Positions 34,428-43,402 of a stretch of DNA of 64,000 bases are shown one piece after another. The notes beneath the pieces were generated by a model, which ran no database searches, was not told where the DNA came from, and saw only the letters and a program-made list of their open reading frames with translations. The translations under genes and the position numbers were made by a program. Each line of letters begins with the position of its first letter. The first letter of the stretch is position 1. The stretch is from Chloroflexi bacterium 44-23 (GTDB lineage Bacteria; Chloroflexota; Anaerolineae; Anaerolineales; Anaerolineaceae). The stretch is from contig MKUW01000006.1 of NCBI GenBank assembly GCA_001899005.1, positions 124,001-188,000 on the forward strand, in the 5' to 3' direction.

Positions 34428-35072
34428 ATGAATCAAAATTTACTACTTTACGGAAAAAGAATTTGCTGCATCGGTGCTCACCCTGATGATATTGAACTTG
34501 GTTGTGGTGCATTAATTGCGAATATCGCACAACGAGCAGAAGTCTTATGCCTTACATTGTCTGATAATCAGAAGAATCCCGCCCTCCAAAACCTGGTAAG
34601 CGAACATCGTGCCAGTATGAAAGTCTTAGGTATTCCTGAAGATCATGATCTGATGATGGATTTTGAGACCAGGCGCTTCCCGCAATTACGGCAGGAAATC
34701 CTGGAAACCCTACTCAATATCAAGCGCACTTTCCAGCCAGAAATTGTCTTTGTTCACACCAGAAATGATATCCATCAGGATCATGTGACGGTTATGGATG
34801 AAGCGGTCCGCGCCTTCCGCGGGACGACGCTGCTGGGTTTTGATGTTTTGCGTAGTAGTTATGGTTTTTTCCCTCATTTTTTATTTGAGGTAAGCGAAAC
34901 AGATGTGGAAAAGAAATTGGCTGCATTGGCTGAGTACAAAACCTATGCGGATCGTTATTATTTCGAATCAGAAATTACACGAGCTACGATGATACGACAT
35001 GGTGCATTGGCAGAGCGGCCATACGCCGAGGGGTTCGATATTCATCGTGTAGTTGCCCAATTCGGAAAATAA
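34428..35072 (+). CDS. PIG-L family deacetylase (LmbE-like)
   Basis: This 214-aa zinc-dependent deacetylase has the family motif A-H-P-D-D near the N terminus and a second metal motif H-x-D-H (H-Q-D-H) at about residue 120. PIG-L enzymes remove N-acetyl groups from GlcNAc-type sugars, for example in mycothiol, bacillithiol or glycolipid synthesis. The substrate is unknown. It ends 29 bases before the convergent Rieske gene. Confidence 0.85.
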   Translation: MNQNLLLYGKRICCIGAHPDDIELGCGALIANIAQRAEVLCLTLSDNQKNPALQNLVSEHRASMKVLGIPEDHDLMMDFETRRFPQLRQEILETLLNIKRTFQPEIVFVHTRNDIHQDHVTVMDEAVRAFRGTTLLGFDVLRSSYGFFPHFLFEVSETDVEKKLAALAEYKTYADRYYFESEITRATMIRHGALAERPYAEGFDIHRVVAQFGK

Positions 35073-35101
35073 GTTTGTTGAAAAGATAAGCGAAAGTGTA
35101 A

Positions 35102-35437
35102 TTATTTTTTCAATATCCCTATTTCAATCTGTCCATTAATTATTCTTGTTGGATACGCTGTGGTAGGTAAAACAGCAGGCAATGCCAGCGCTTTGCCAGT
35201 GATGATATCAAATTTTGCACCGTGACGAGGGCATGTGATTACATGATCTTCCAGATCGCCATCCCCTAAAGGTCCATCATCATGTGTGCAGCGGTCCCCG
35301 ATGGCAAATATGTCTCCACCCACATTGAAGATAACGATTGGCTCATCACCAATATCAACTATGATTCTATCTCCTGCTGATAATTCGTCATAAGGATAAA
35401 CTTGCAAAAAAGTGTAGCGCTCTAAATCAAAATCCAT
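35102..35437 (-). CDS. Rieske [2Fe-2S] ferredoxin of the SUF operon
   Basis: This 111-aa Rieske protein has the two ligand motifs C-T-H and C-P-R-H, about 18 residues apart. It is cytosolic, with no signal or anchor. It is the last gene of the suf operon and starts two bases after the sufU stop. Stand-alone Rieske ferredoxins at the end of suf operons are common in Gram-positive-like lineages; it may be an electron donor for assembly, but this is not shown. Confidence 0.9.
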   Translation of the reverse strand: MDFDLERYTFLQVYPYDELSAGDRIIVDIGDEPIVIFNVGGDIFAIGDRCTHDDGPLGDGDLEDHVITCPRHGAKFDIITGKALALPAVLPTTAYPTRIINGQIEIGILKK

Positions 35438-35439
35438 GA

Positions 35440-35838
35440 TTAGATTTCTTTTAATTCGTGATCAAGATCGCCAACGCCATAAATCCCCGCTTTTAGAACC
35501 TTTAAAGATAATAAAGCACATTTCAAGCGTACAGGCCCTAATTCAATCCCTAAAAGCTCCAAAATTGTTTCTTTAGAAATACTCTTTACTTCTTCTAACG
35601 GTTTACCGATTACAATTTCCAGGAGAAGGTCAGCGCTTGCCTGTGAAATGGCACAGCCGTGACCACTGAATTTGGCATCGGTAATAATATTTTGATCATT
35701 TGTGATCAAATCAATTCTTATATGATCCCCGCAAAGGGGGTTTTCGTCTTCATACGAAAAGTTTGAATTCTCAAGTTCGCCTTTGTTCTGAGGATTCTTG
35801 TAACGGTCAACAATCAATTCACGATAAAAATCATCCAT
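35440..35838 (-). CDS. sufU: Fe-S cluster assembly protein SufU (IscU/NifU-like)
   Basis: This 132-aa sulfur acceptor has the three conserved cysteines (P-L-C-G-D, G-H-G-C-A-I-S, R-L-K-C-A-L-L) and the Asp near the first. The segment before the third Cys is long, as in SufU rather than IscU. It takes persulfide sulfur from SufS through a Zn-linked Cys exchange. The gene follows sufS after 16 bases. Confidence 0.93.
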   Translation of the reverse strand: MDDFYRELIVDRYKNPQNKGELENSNFSYEDENPLCGDHIRIDLITNDQNIITDAKFSGHGCAISQASADLLLEIVIGKPLEEVKSISKETILELLGIELGPVRLKCALLSLKVLKAGIYGVGDLDHELKEI

Positions 35839-35854
35839 GTTTTCTTACAACTTT

Positions 35855-37078
35855 CTATGAAAATATATCATTAACGATTTCTAATCCCTCAACCAATCGA
35901 TCAATCTCTGAGGTTGTATTGTATAGATAGAAGCTGGCTCTTGTGGTTGCTGCAATTCCAAATTTCTCATGCAACGGCATGGCGCAGTGATGCCCGGCCC
36001 GAACAGCTACACCAACACTATCGAGGATTTGCGCGACATCATGAGGGTGAACATTGGCCATTTCAAAGGAGATTACACCGCCACGATTATTATTTTTACC
36101 GAAAATCTTCAGGTTTTCCACACTTGAAAGCTTGTTAAAAGCGTAGTGCACTAATTCATGTTCATGCCGTGCGATATTTTCCATGCCAATCGCTTGTAAA
36201 TAATCCACAGCAGCCGCCGTTCCTATTGCTTCGGCGATGGCAGGGGTGCCAGCTTCAAATTTATGTGGCAAATCATTTGGCTTAAACGAATGTAATTCAA
36301 CTTTTTTTATCATATCGCCTCCACCAATAAATGGTGGTGTGGCATCTAATATTGCTTCTTTACCATACAAAACCCCAAAACCGGTTGGACCAACCATTTT
36401 ATGGGCGGAAAATGCATAAAAGTCTGCATCCAAATCCTGCACATCCACAGCAAAATGTGGAACTGATTGAGCACCATCAACCAGCACAATTGCTCCGACT
36501 TTATGTGCATCAATAATCATTTCTTTGGCAGGATTAATTGTTCCAAGAACGTTCGACATATGACTGAAAGCCACAAGTTTTGGATTTAGGTCCAATAATT
36601 TCTTATAAACTTCCAGCGCTAGAACGCCGTCTTCATTAACAGACACAAATTCCAAACGAAGGCTATTTTCATCCGCGAGCATTTGCCATGGCACCAAATT
36701 GGAATGATGCTCCATCTCCGTTAGGATGATCAGATCTCCAGGTTTAAGGAATTTACGCCCCCAGCTTTTTGCCACCAGATTAATTGACTCGGTCGTGTTA
36801 CGTGTGAAAATAATTTCGCGTGCATATTTAGCCTGGATAAAACGTCCAATCTTATCCCGTGCATCTTCATACATCGCTGTTGCTTCTTCTGCCAGTGTGT
36901 GCACGCCTCGATGAATGTTTGCATTATGGAATTGATAATACTCATTCATGGCGTTAATAACCTGTTGAGGTTTTTGCGCAGTTGCTGTCGAATCTAGATA
37001 TGCAAGGGAGTAACCCTTGCGTATCTCACGATTCAATATTGGAAAGTCTGCTCGAATTTTCTCAAGATCATACAACAT
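35855..37078 (-). CDS. sufS: Cysteine desulfurase SufS
   Basis: This 407-aa PLP enzyme (class V aminotransferase fold, group II) releases sulfur from cysteine. The PLP lysine is in F-S-A-H-K-M-V-G-P-T-G, and the catalytic Cys is in R-A-G-H-H-C-A-M-P. Length and motifs match SufS. It is between a small unknown gene and sufU in the suf operon. Confidence 0.95.
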   Translation of the reverse strand: MLYDLEKIRADFPILNREIRKGYSLAYLDSTATAQKPQQVINAMNEYYQFHNANIHRGVHTLAEEATAMYEDARDKIGRFIQAKYAREIIFTRNTTESINLVAKSWGRKFLKPGDLIILTEMEHHSNLVPWQMLADENSLRLEFVSVNEDGVLALEVYKKLLDLNPKLVAFSHMSNVLGTINPAKEMIIDAHKVGAIVLVDGAQSVPHFAVDVQDLDADFYAFSAHKMVGPTGFGVLYGKEAILDATPPFIGGGDMIKKVELHSFKPNDLPHKFEAGTPAIAEAIGTAAAVDYLQAIGMENIARHEHELVHYAFNKLSSVENLKIFGKNNNRGGVISFEMANVHPHDVAQILDSVGVAVRAGHHCAMPLHEKFGIAATTRASFYLYNTTSEIDRLVEGLEIVNDIFS

Positions 37079-37104
37079 TCAACATTCCTTGCTATTAAAC
37101 GAAT

Positions 37105-37392
37105 TTACAATTCGTCGGGAATTACATCCGGCCTTTTTCGTGGCTTTCGAATCAGTGTGGAAAGCTGTGGAAACCATAAAATATGGTCAGGAACCATCCA
37201 GCCATCCGTGAGATAAACACTCGACCGAAATTGGACTGCCACCATCTTCGTGTCAGTTTGAACAACAATCCCGCGTAACCAACCACGAACCCGTTCACCT
37301 TTTCGGTCATGGTCACAAAAAACCTCAACAGTATCCCCTACTTCGTATTCACTATCTGGTGCAGGTGGACGCATATATGGTGCAGATGACAT
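37105..37392 (-). CDS. Small hypothetical protein inside the suf operon
   Basis: This 95-aa protein has a proline-rich start (APYMRPPAPDS), a beta-rich middle (Y-E-V-G-D-T-V-E-V-F-C-D-H-D...G-W-L-R-G-I-V-V-Q-T-D) that looks like an SH3-like barrel, and a basic end. It lies between sufD and sufS, with 102 and 26 bases on its two sides, on the same strand. No known suf component matches it. The gene is probably real by spacing and codon use. Confidence 0.6.
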   Translation of the reverse strand: MSSAPYMRPPAPDSEYEVGDTVEVFCDHDRKGERVRGWLRGIVVQTDTKMVAVQFRSSVYLTDGWMVPDHILWFPQLSTLIRKPRKRPDVIPDEL

Positions 37393-37494
37393 TAATTTCC
37401 CTCCGAAGGAATAAGTTGCGAATCTATTAATTTTAGCATAATCAATCCGGTAAATTCTACAATAAGTCGGGTGAACTTATTCTCGGTTTGGATC

Positions 37495-38847
37495 TCAGCC
37501 CTTGTATGCACTCATTTTTTCTAGAATCGCCGTCTGGAAACGTTCGCGAACGCCTTCAAACGGAATCCGCTGCATGATTGGATCAAAGAATCCTTCCACA
37601 ATCAGTCTTTCGGCATCGAGTTGAGCAATCCCACGTGCCATCAAGTAAAATATTTGTTCGGGATCAATTTTTCCAACCGTCGCCCCATGTGTGCAACGAA
37701 CGTCGTCTGCCAAAATTTCCAGTCCAGGGATTGAATCTGCTCTGGCATTCCGGCTTAATAATAAGTTTCGGTTTGCCTGATACCCATCGGTTTTATCGGC
37801 GCCTGGTGCCACATAAATCATACCTTGCCATACCGAACGGCTATGTTCGACCAAGGCACCTTTAAACAATAAGTCACTGGTAGTATGCGCGGCCAAATGA
37901 TTCTGTTGAGAGTCATAATCAAGATGTTGGTCTTGATCCGTGAAGTAGAACCCGGACATTTTGCCAACAGAGCCAGAACCTATCAAATCAAGTTCCGCAA
38001 AATTTTTGGTTAAATGACCGCCAATCGCTCCGAAAATCCAATCCACGTTGGCGTTGTGATCGATATGAACCCGTTCATGTGTAAAATTCCAAACATGACG
38101 CCCCCATGATTGAAGTTCAACAAAACGTAAATTCGAATCTTGTCCAACATACATTTCGATATTTGCTGCCTGAAAGCTTTGACCTTCGGGTAAAGTTTCT
38201 GAAGCGACCTCGTGCACATAAGTTACACTCGCATTAGATTCAAGATAAACCAAAACATGTGAGAGGTTGGCGCTGTTAATATCAGCACCCCAGATTAAGC
38301 TGTGTAAGGGAGCTTCTACATTAACTCCTTTCGGGACATAAAGAAATACCCCATTTAAAGCCAGAGCAGTCACCATGGCTGCAAATTTACCTTCCGCAGG
38401 AGAGACTATTTTTCCAATTATTTTTTCAAGCAGGTCAGGGTATTCTTTTTCTGCTGTCAGCAAATCGGTAAAAACCACACCTTGTTCCACCAGTTTTGGT
38501 TCGAGATAAATTTGTGCTTTATTACGGTTCAGGATGATTTGCCCCCCATGGTCTCCGCCCGCCAATGGCCGTAGCAGATCTACTGGAATATCGCGTTGAT
38601 ACCTGTTAGAAGAAGAATCCATCAATTGGAATTTATCGGCATGCATTGGACGAATGTCCGTTCGCCGCCAGGCTTCTTCCTTCATCGTTGGCAGAGGTGT
38701 ATTGGCATATATATTCCAGGCAGTTTGACGCAAGTTATCCAGATACTCATTATTGGTGAAGCGAATCTGGTCTTGTGAAAACTTAAATGTCGTACTTTCA
38801 GTGCGTGAGCGTGATTGACGTACAATTACAGGCGTTTGTTCACTCAT
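37495..38847 (-). CDS. sufD: Fe-S cluster assembly protein SufD
   Basis: This 450-aa beta-helix protein is the SufB paralogue of the SufBC2D scaffold. It has the C-terminal R-C-T-H-G-A-T-V-G-K-I-D segment with the conserved His and a following F-Y-L-M-A-R-G-I. The N-terminal helical part is about 110 residues. It lies 29 bases after sufB. Confidence 0.94.
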   Translation of the reverse strand: MSEQTPVIVRQSRSRTESTTFKFSQDQIRFTNNEYLDNLRQTAWNIYANTPLPTMKEEAWRRTDIRPMHADKFQLMDSSSNRYQRDIPVDLLRPLAGGDHGGQIILNRNKAQIYLEPKLVEQGVVFTDLLTAEKEYPDLLEKIIGKIVSPAEGKFAAMVTALALNGVFLYVPKGVNVEAPLHSLIWGADINSANLSHVLVYLESNASVTYVHEVASETLPEGQSFQAANIEMYVGQDSNLRFVELQSWGRHVWNFTHERVHIDHNANVDWIFGAIGGHLTKNFAELDLIGSGSVGKMSGFYFTDQDQHLDYDSQQNHLAAHTTSDLLFKGALVEHSRSVWQGMIYVAPGADKTDGYQANRNLLLSRNARADSIPGLEILADDVRCTHGATVGKIDPEQIFYLMARGIAQLDAERLIVEGFFDPIMQRIPFEGVRERFQTAILEKMSAYKG

Positions 38848-38876
38848 TTTTTGTGTTGTATCCTTCTAAATCCGAC

Positions 38877-40289
38877 TTAGCCAACGGAGCCTTCCATTTG
38901 AAGTTGTATCAGACGATTCATCTCGACTGCGTATTCCATTGGTAATTCTCTAACCAGTGGTTCGATGAACCCTGACACCACCATTGTCGTCGCAACTTCC
39001 TCGCTTAGGCCCCTGCTCATCAAATAAAAAAGCTGTTCTTCGCCAACTTTGGATACAGATGCTTCATGCCCAATGGATACTTCTTCTTCATCAATTTCAA
39101 TATAAGGATATGTATCTGAACGACTTGCCTTATTTAACAAGAGGGCATCACAAACTACATTAGAACGGGAATTCACAGCTCCCTTATGCACTTTTAGAAG
39201 TCCTCGATAGGATGCCCGCCCGGTGCCTTTACTGATAGATTTGGAAGTAATCTTACTGGATGTATTTGGGGCAAAGTGAATGATTTTACCGCCTGTATCC
39301 TGGTGCTGCCCGTCTGTCGCAAACGCAACCGAGAGAATTTCACCATGAGCTCGTGGGCCCATCAGGTAACAAGAAGGATATTTCATGGTCACTTTCGACC
39401 CAAGATTACAATCTACCCATTCCATTGTTCCGCCTTCCGCAACCATTGAACGTTGCGTGACAAGGTTGTAGACATTCGTAGACCAATTCTGAATAGTAGA
39501 ATAACGCACCCGTGCATTTTTTTTGACCACAATTTCAATCACGCCACTATGCAACGAATCAGTTGTATAACTCGGCGCAGTACATCCTTCAACATAGTGA
39601 ACTTGTGATCCTTCATCAGCGATTATTAACGTTCGTTCAAACTGACCAATATTGGCGACGTTCAAACGGAAATAGGCCTGCAAAGGCAAATCAACTATTA
39701 CTCCTTTAGGCACATAGACAAATGATCCACCGGACCAAACAGCACTATTTAGAGCGGCAAATTTATTGTCTTCAATAGGAATTACAGTGCCAAAGTATTC
39801 GCGGAATAAATCTGGGTGTTGTCGTAAACCATCTTCAATACTTAAGAAGATGACGCCTTGCTTTGCGAGATGTTCTTGAATGCTATGGTAGACCATTTCA
39901 GATTCGTATTGCGCTCCAACGCCGGCCAGGAATTTTTGTTCTGCTTCGGGTATACCAAGCTTATCAAAAGTATTTTTTATATCTTCCGGTACATCATCCC
40001 AGGATTTACTAGAACTTTCCGTCGGTCGCACGTAATATAAAATATTTTCGAGATCAAGCCCGGAAAGATCCGCCCCCCAGGTTGGCATTGGTTTTTGAAG
40101 AAAATGTTTCAAGGCCTTTAACCTGAATTCCAGCATCCATTCAGGCTCTCCCTTCATAGCCGAGATTTGTCGAACAGTTTCTTCGCTCAACCCCCGTTGA
40201 GTTTTGAATATGGAAGTATCCGGATCGCTAAACCCATATTGATAATCCCCTAATTTTTCTAAAAAAGTATCTTGTACTAGTTCACTCAT
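38877..40289 (-). CDS. sufB: Fe-S cluster assembly protein SufB
   Basis: This 470-aa scaffold subunit builds the nascent cluster with SufC and SufD. It carries Y-G-F-S-D and the central P-K-G-V-I-V-D-L-P segment, with the [14 protein letters not shown] region and the C-terminal [11 protein letters not shown] typical of SufB. A conserved Cys lies in Y-V-E-G-C-T-A-P. The gene follows sufC after 43 bases. Confidence 0.95.
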   Translation of the reverse strand: MSELVQDTFLEKLGDYQYGFSDPDTSIFKTQRGLSEETVRQISAMKGEPEWMLEFRLKALKHFLQKPMPTWGADLSGLDLENILYYVRPTESSSKSWDDVPEDIKNTFDKLGIPEAEQKFLAGVGAQYESEMVYHSIQEHLAKQGVIFLSIEDGLRQHPDLFREYFGTVIPIEDNKFAALNSAVWSGGSFVYVPKGVIVDLPLQAYFRLNVANIGQFERTLIIADEGSQVHYVEGCTAPSYTTDSLHSGVIEIVVKKNARVRYSTIQNWSTNVYNLVTQRSMVAEGGTMEWVDCNLGSKVTMKYPSCYLMGPRAHGEILSVAFATDGQHQDTGGKIIHFAPNTSSKITSKSISKGTGRASYRGLLKVHKGAVNSRSNVVCDALLLNKASRSDTYPYIEIDEEEVSIGHEASVSKVGEEQLFYLMSRGLSEEVATTMVVSGFIEPLVRELPMEYAVEMNRLIQLQMEGSVG

Positions 40290-40332
40290 GCTAATCTCCT
40301 AACAATAATTAAAGTTACAGCACATAGATTGT

Positions 40333-41103
40333 TTATGCAATACCATTAACTTTTTCACGTATCCATTCATAGCCACGTTCTTCCAGGTGTAGGGCCAGAT
40401 CTTTATCTCCGGATTCGACGATTCTTCCACCCATCATGACATGCACAACGTCAGGCTGAATATAATTCAAAATCCGCTGATAATGTGTGATGACCAGTAC
40501 TCCGAGATCGGGACCTTTGAGCGTATTTACTCCATCAGACACAACCTTCAATGCGTCAATGTCAAGTCCTGAATCAGTTTCATCCAGAATTGCGATCTCT
40601 GGTTTAAGCATTGCCATTTGCAATATTTCAGCTCGTTTTTTTTCTCCACCCGAGAAACCATCATTCAGATATCGGCCAGCGAACGCCGGATCCATTCTTA
40701 ATAGCTCCATTTGTGATTTTACTTCACGGCGGAATTCCAATAACGGTACTCCTTTATCTTCGGGGTTGATTGAACGTCTGCGAGCATTAATTGCGGAACG
40801 GATAAAATTGGCAACTGTCACTCCAGGAATTCCTACGGGGTATTGAAATGCAAGAAAAATTCCAAGCAGAGAACGTTCATTAGCCGCCAGATCGAGTACG
40901 TTTTGACCACGATATATGACTTCGCCTTCTGTAACTTCATAAGATGGGTGACCCATTAATGTGTAAGCTAACGTTGATTTCCCAGTTCCATTAGGGCCCA
41001 TTATTGCATGGACCTCTCCCTGTGGCAATGTCAAATCTACACCTTTTAAGATCTCCTTACCTTCGATGCTGACATGCAAATTACGAATGACTAATTCTGC
41101 CAT
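40333..41103 (-). CDS. sufC: Fe-S cluster assembly ATPase SufC
   Basis: This 256-aa ABC ATPase powers the SufBCD scaffold. Walker A is G-P-N-G-T-G-K-S-T, the signature region F-S-G-G-E-K-K-R-A-E and Walker B A-I-L-D-E-T-D-S-G-L-D. It is the first gene of the operon; AAGGAG precedes the ATG and a promoter with an inverted repeat lies upstream. Confidence 0.96.
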   Translation of the reverse strand: MAELVIRNLHVSIEGKEILKGVDLTLPQGEVHAIMGPNGTGKSTLAYTLMGHPSYEVTEGEVIYRGQNVLDLAANERSLLGIFLAFQYPVGIPGVTVANFIRSAINARRRSINPEDKGVPLLEFRREVKSQMELLRMDPAFAGRYLNDGFSGGEKKRAEILQMAMLKPEIAILDETDSGLDIDALKVVSDGVNTLKGPDLGVLVITHYQRILNYIQPDVVHVMMGGRIVESGDKDLALHLEERGYEWIREKVNGIA

Positions 41104-41183
41104 TGAAAAGAACTCCTTGTGAGATTTTTTTTATCATTTTTTCAACTTTTTTTCTTATTAGAAATTGAGCTGAATTTCACGAA

Positions 41184-41212
41184 ATTATATCATGTCTATA
41201 ATAACCGGTCAA
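41184..41212 (-). promoter_or_regulatory. Promoter of the sufCBD operon
   Basis: On the minus strand TTGACC (41207-41212) and TATAAT (41184-41189) are spaced by 17 bases. The -35 box lies in the left arm of the inverted repeat at 41208-41241. Confidence 0.75.
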
Positions 41213-41241
41213 TATTTATTATAATAATCATAAATATTGAC
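41208..41241. promoter_or_regulatory. Perfect inverted repeat, probable SufR operator
   Basis: Two perfect 12-bp arms (GTCAATATTTAT and ATAAATATTGAC) are separated by 10 bases. Each arm holds most of the TTGAC core of a -35 box, one for suf and one for the regulator gene, so one bound dimer could block both promoters. Confidence 0.8.
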
Positions 41242-41266
41242 AAAATTAGATTAGTGAGGTTATACT
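41237..41266 (+). promoter_or_regulatory. Promoter of the SufR-like gene
   Basis: TTGACA (41237-41242) and TATACT (41261-41266) are spaced by 18 bases, about 45 bases before the ATG at 41310. The -35 box lies in the right arm of the inverted repeat. Confidence 0.75.
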
Positions 41267-41309
41267 CTACAAATAATAAACTTGTTTCCTCAACTAAACG
41301 AGGTTTTGT

Positions 41310-41939
41310 ATGAAGAGTACGCGCGAAAAAATTTTACTAACCCTCCTGAAAAAACCGCAGTCAACAGTGAGTGCCCTGGCGGAGGCTGTAAAAATTAATA
41401 ATATCTCCGTCCGCCATCACCTCTCCAACTTGCTCGCTGAAAATCTTATCATAGCTGAAGAAGAGCGTCACGGGGTTGGCCGTCCTCGTTTAGTTTACTC
41501 ACTTACTAATGAGGGAATAGAGAAATTCCCAACTCGTTACTGGCGTCTTACTAATCGAATTCTTAAGCGGGTACGAAATGAACTCACCCCTCAACAGGTA
41601 AAAGATCTCTTTTCATCAATCGCTTATGATGTCGCAAGTGATCATAAAAAAAATGTGAGTAATTTAAGCTTTGAAGAAAAAATCAATTATATTGATCAAT
41701 TATTGAGCGAAGAAGGTTTTGAAGTGGAAGTAGAGAAGGCGGATTCTCATTATATTTTACATGAAATCAACTGCCCTTACATCCAGGTGGTTCAGAATCA
41801 CCCAGAGGTTTGTGCATTTGATCAAGTATTAATCAGCGAATTGCTTTCTATTCCAATCGAAAGAATAAATTGTATCGCAAGTGGCGCAAAGCAATGCAGC
41901 TACATTATCCCTTTTAATAAATCTATGGAGATTGTCTAA
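41310..41939 (+). CDS. sufR: SufR-like Fe-S-sensing transcriptional repressor
   Basis: This 209-aa protein has an N-terminal winged HTH (about residues 5-70; V-S-A-L-A-E-A-V, V-R-H-H-L-S-N-L and G-R-P-R wing) and a C-terminal half with Cys155, Cys168, Cys188 and Cys196, spaced C-x12-C-x19-C-x7-C. This fits a [4Fe-4S]-binding repressor of the SufR type, although the second spacing differs from cyanobacterial SufR. It is divergent from sufC with a shared operator, which supports autoregulation and control of suf by cluster status. The next gene overlaps its stop. Confidence 0.86.
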   Translation: MKSTREKILLTLLKKPQSTVSALAEAVKINNISVRHHLSNLLAENLIIAEEERHGVGRPRLVYSLTNEGIEKFPTRYWRLTNRILKRVRNELTPQQVKDLFSSIAYDVASDHKKNVSNLSFEEKINYIDQLLSEEGFEVEVEKADSHYILHEINCPYIQVVQNHPEVCAFDQVLISELLSIPIERINCIASGAKQCSYIIPFNKSMEIV

Positions 41940-42286
41940 TGGAAGCTCAACCTGGTACAAATAGACCAATTTGGTTGTCCGAAACTACTCACCCGGAACT
42001 CACAGAAAAGCTCAAGGCTGGATTAAGTGAAATCATTGATCCGGAAATTGGCTTTAACATCATCCAATTAGGCCTGGTTCGAAACGTTACCATCAACGAT
42101 GATCGGGCGATTGTAAGCATGATTCTTACAACGCCTTTCTGCCCTTATGGCCCGGCCATGCTTGAACAAACACGCTCCAAAGCGGAAGAAGTGCTAGAAA
42201 AGTCGACGTCAATAGATTTTGGGGTCGATCCCTGGGATTTTTCAATGATGGAAGAAGGTTTAATGGATGATTGGGGTTTGTACTAA
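41939..42286 (+). CDS. Metal-sulfur cluster assembly factor (DUF59/SufT-like)
   Basis: This 115-aa MIP18/DUF59 protein has the E-I-I-D-P-E-I-G-F-N-I-I-Q-L-G-L-V motif near residue 33 and a conserved Cys in T-P-F-C-P-Y-G-P. Such proteins help in maturation of Fe-S proteins. Start and preceding stop overlap by one base (TAATG), so it is translated with the SufR-like repressor. Confidence 0.9.
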   Translation: MEAQPGTNRPIWLSETTHPELTEKLKAGLSEIIDPEIGFNIIQLGLVRNVTINDDRAIVSMILTTPFCPYGPAMLEQTRSKAEEVLEKSTSIDFGVDPWDFSMMEEGLMDDWGLY

Positions 42287-42298
42287 CCTCAATCTTGC

Positions 42299-42670
42299 TT
42301 ATTTCCTTTGCTCCAAAATTTCTTCAGGAATTACAAATAATTGTGAAATCTTAAGCGCCAGATTCAAATCGCCGGAAAAACGTACTTTTCCCAACATGTA
42401 TGCTTTGATCGCATCCATTTTTCCTGAAATAATATCGAGCAGATCTTGAGCTTTGGCTGTAAGTTTCAAGTCTGGATTGTTTGTTGTTCCTTCATACGTC
42501 GTGCAATTCAAATCATCGATATGAATATACCAATCACCGCCATTATCCCCCTTTGCAACAATTTGGATGGTTGCATTCACCGCATCCAATTGTTTTTCAG
42601 GGTTTTTGGCCGCCGGCTGGTAGGCTGCGGGTAACATTGCTATCAATTGGCGAACAGTAAACTCACTCAT
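42299..42670 (-). CDS. SCP2 sterol-binding domain protein
   Basis: This 123-aa protein is one SCP2-like lipid-binding domain (D-L-K-L-T-A-K-A-Q-D-L-L-D-I-I-S-G-K-M-D and A-Y-M-L-G-K-V-R-F-S-G-D). Bacterial members bind hydrophobic ligands, and the ligand here is unknown. It is convergent with the SufT-like gene after 12 bases. Confidence 0.88.
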   Translation of the reverse strand: MSEFTVRQLIAMLPAAYQPAAKNPEKQLDAVNATIQIVAKGDNGGDWYIHIDDLNCTTYEGTTNNPDLKLTAKAQDLLDIISGKMDAIKAYMLGKVRFSGDLNLALKISQLFVIPEEILEQRK

Positions 42671-42723
42671 CTAATCGAGCTCCTCATTAAAATAAAATGA
42701 CTACAATCGTATCACAAACGAGA

Positions 42724-43308
42724 TCAAAGTACTTTCTTAATTTTTTTGATCCGTACAAAGTAGTTAATCGAATTATGCTCAATTTTTATTGCTAGATTGT
42801 GTGGATTCAGCATTTGAATAATCTCTTCTTTACGAAAAAACTTGCTGCGCATACCAAGAATTTTTTCACCAATGGCAATCAGCTTAACTTGCCATTTTTC
42901 AATATCAGGTTCTTCTAAAATAAATACTCCCCCAACCCTTAAAACACGGATCACTTCATGTAATGCAGTCTTTTGGTCAACAAGGTGATGAAATGCATCA
43001 ACCATAATGACACAATCAAATGATTCATCACGAAAAGGAAGTTTTTCAACCAGACAGCATGTTTCTAAAAGTATACGCTTGCGATGCGCAGCCTGCAGCA
43101 TCGGAAATGAAAAATCCGCCAAATATAATAATGGAATTTCAGGGTAAAAATTCTCAGTAATTCGCCCGGTTCCTCCGCCAATATCCAGCATACTGGTTAT
43201 CTTAATTTCATCAAGAAAATGCAACCAGGGAAGAGATTTACGCGGATGTACAAAATGCTCATAGATAGTGGCCAGGTTTTTAAAGTCATCATTAAATTTT
43301 TTATTCAT
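42724..43308 (-). CDS. Class I SAM-dependent methyltransferase
   Basis: This 194-aa methyltransferase has motif I (M-L-D-I-G-G-G-T-G-R-I-T), a D-C-V-I-M-V-D-A-F-H-H post-I segment and V-L-R-V-G-G-V-F-I-L-E-E-P, as in the UbiE-like group. The substrate is unknown. The ATG at 43308 is preferred over a TTG nine bases upstream. No strong ribosome binding site is visible. Confidence 0.8.
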   Translation of the reverse strand: MNKKFNDDFKNLATIYEHFVHPRKSLPWLHFLDEIKITSMLDIGGGTGRITENFYPEIPLLYLADFSFPMLQAAHRKRILLETCCLVEKLPFRDESFDCVIMVDAFHHLVDQKTALHEVIRVLRVGGVFILEEPDIEKWQVKLIAIGEKILGMRSKFFRKEEIIQMLNPHNLAIKIEHNSINYFVRIKKIKKVL

Positions 43309-43337
43309 AAGCGTCAATTTTACCTAAAAATTGCCTA

Positions 43338-43366
43338 TTGACATAATAGTATTTTTGTTCTATTAT
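43338..43366 (+). promoter_or_regulatory. Promoter of the membrane protein gene at 43403
   Basis: TTGACA (43338-43343) and TATTAT (43361-43366) are spaced by 17 bases, about 35 bases before the ATG. Confidence 0.7.
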
Positions 43367-43402
43367 ACTAATTAGAAATAGTTTTCTAGTTTTAGGAGGA
43401 AT

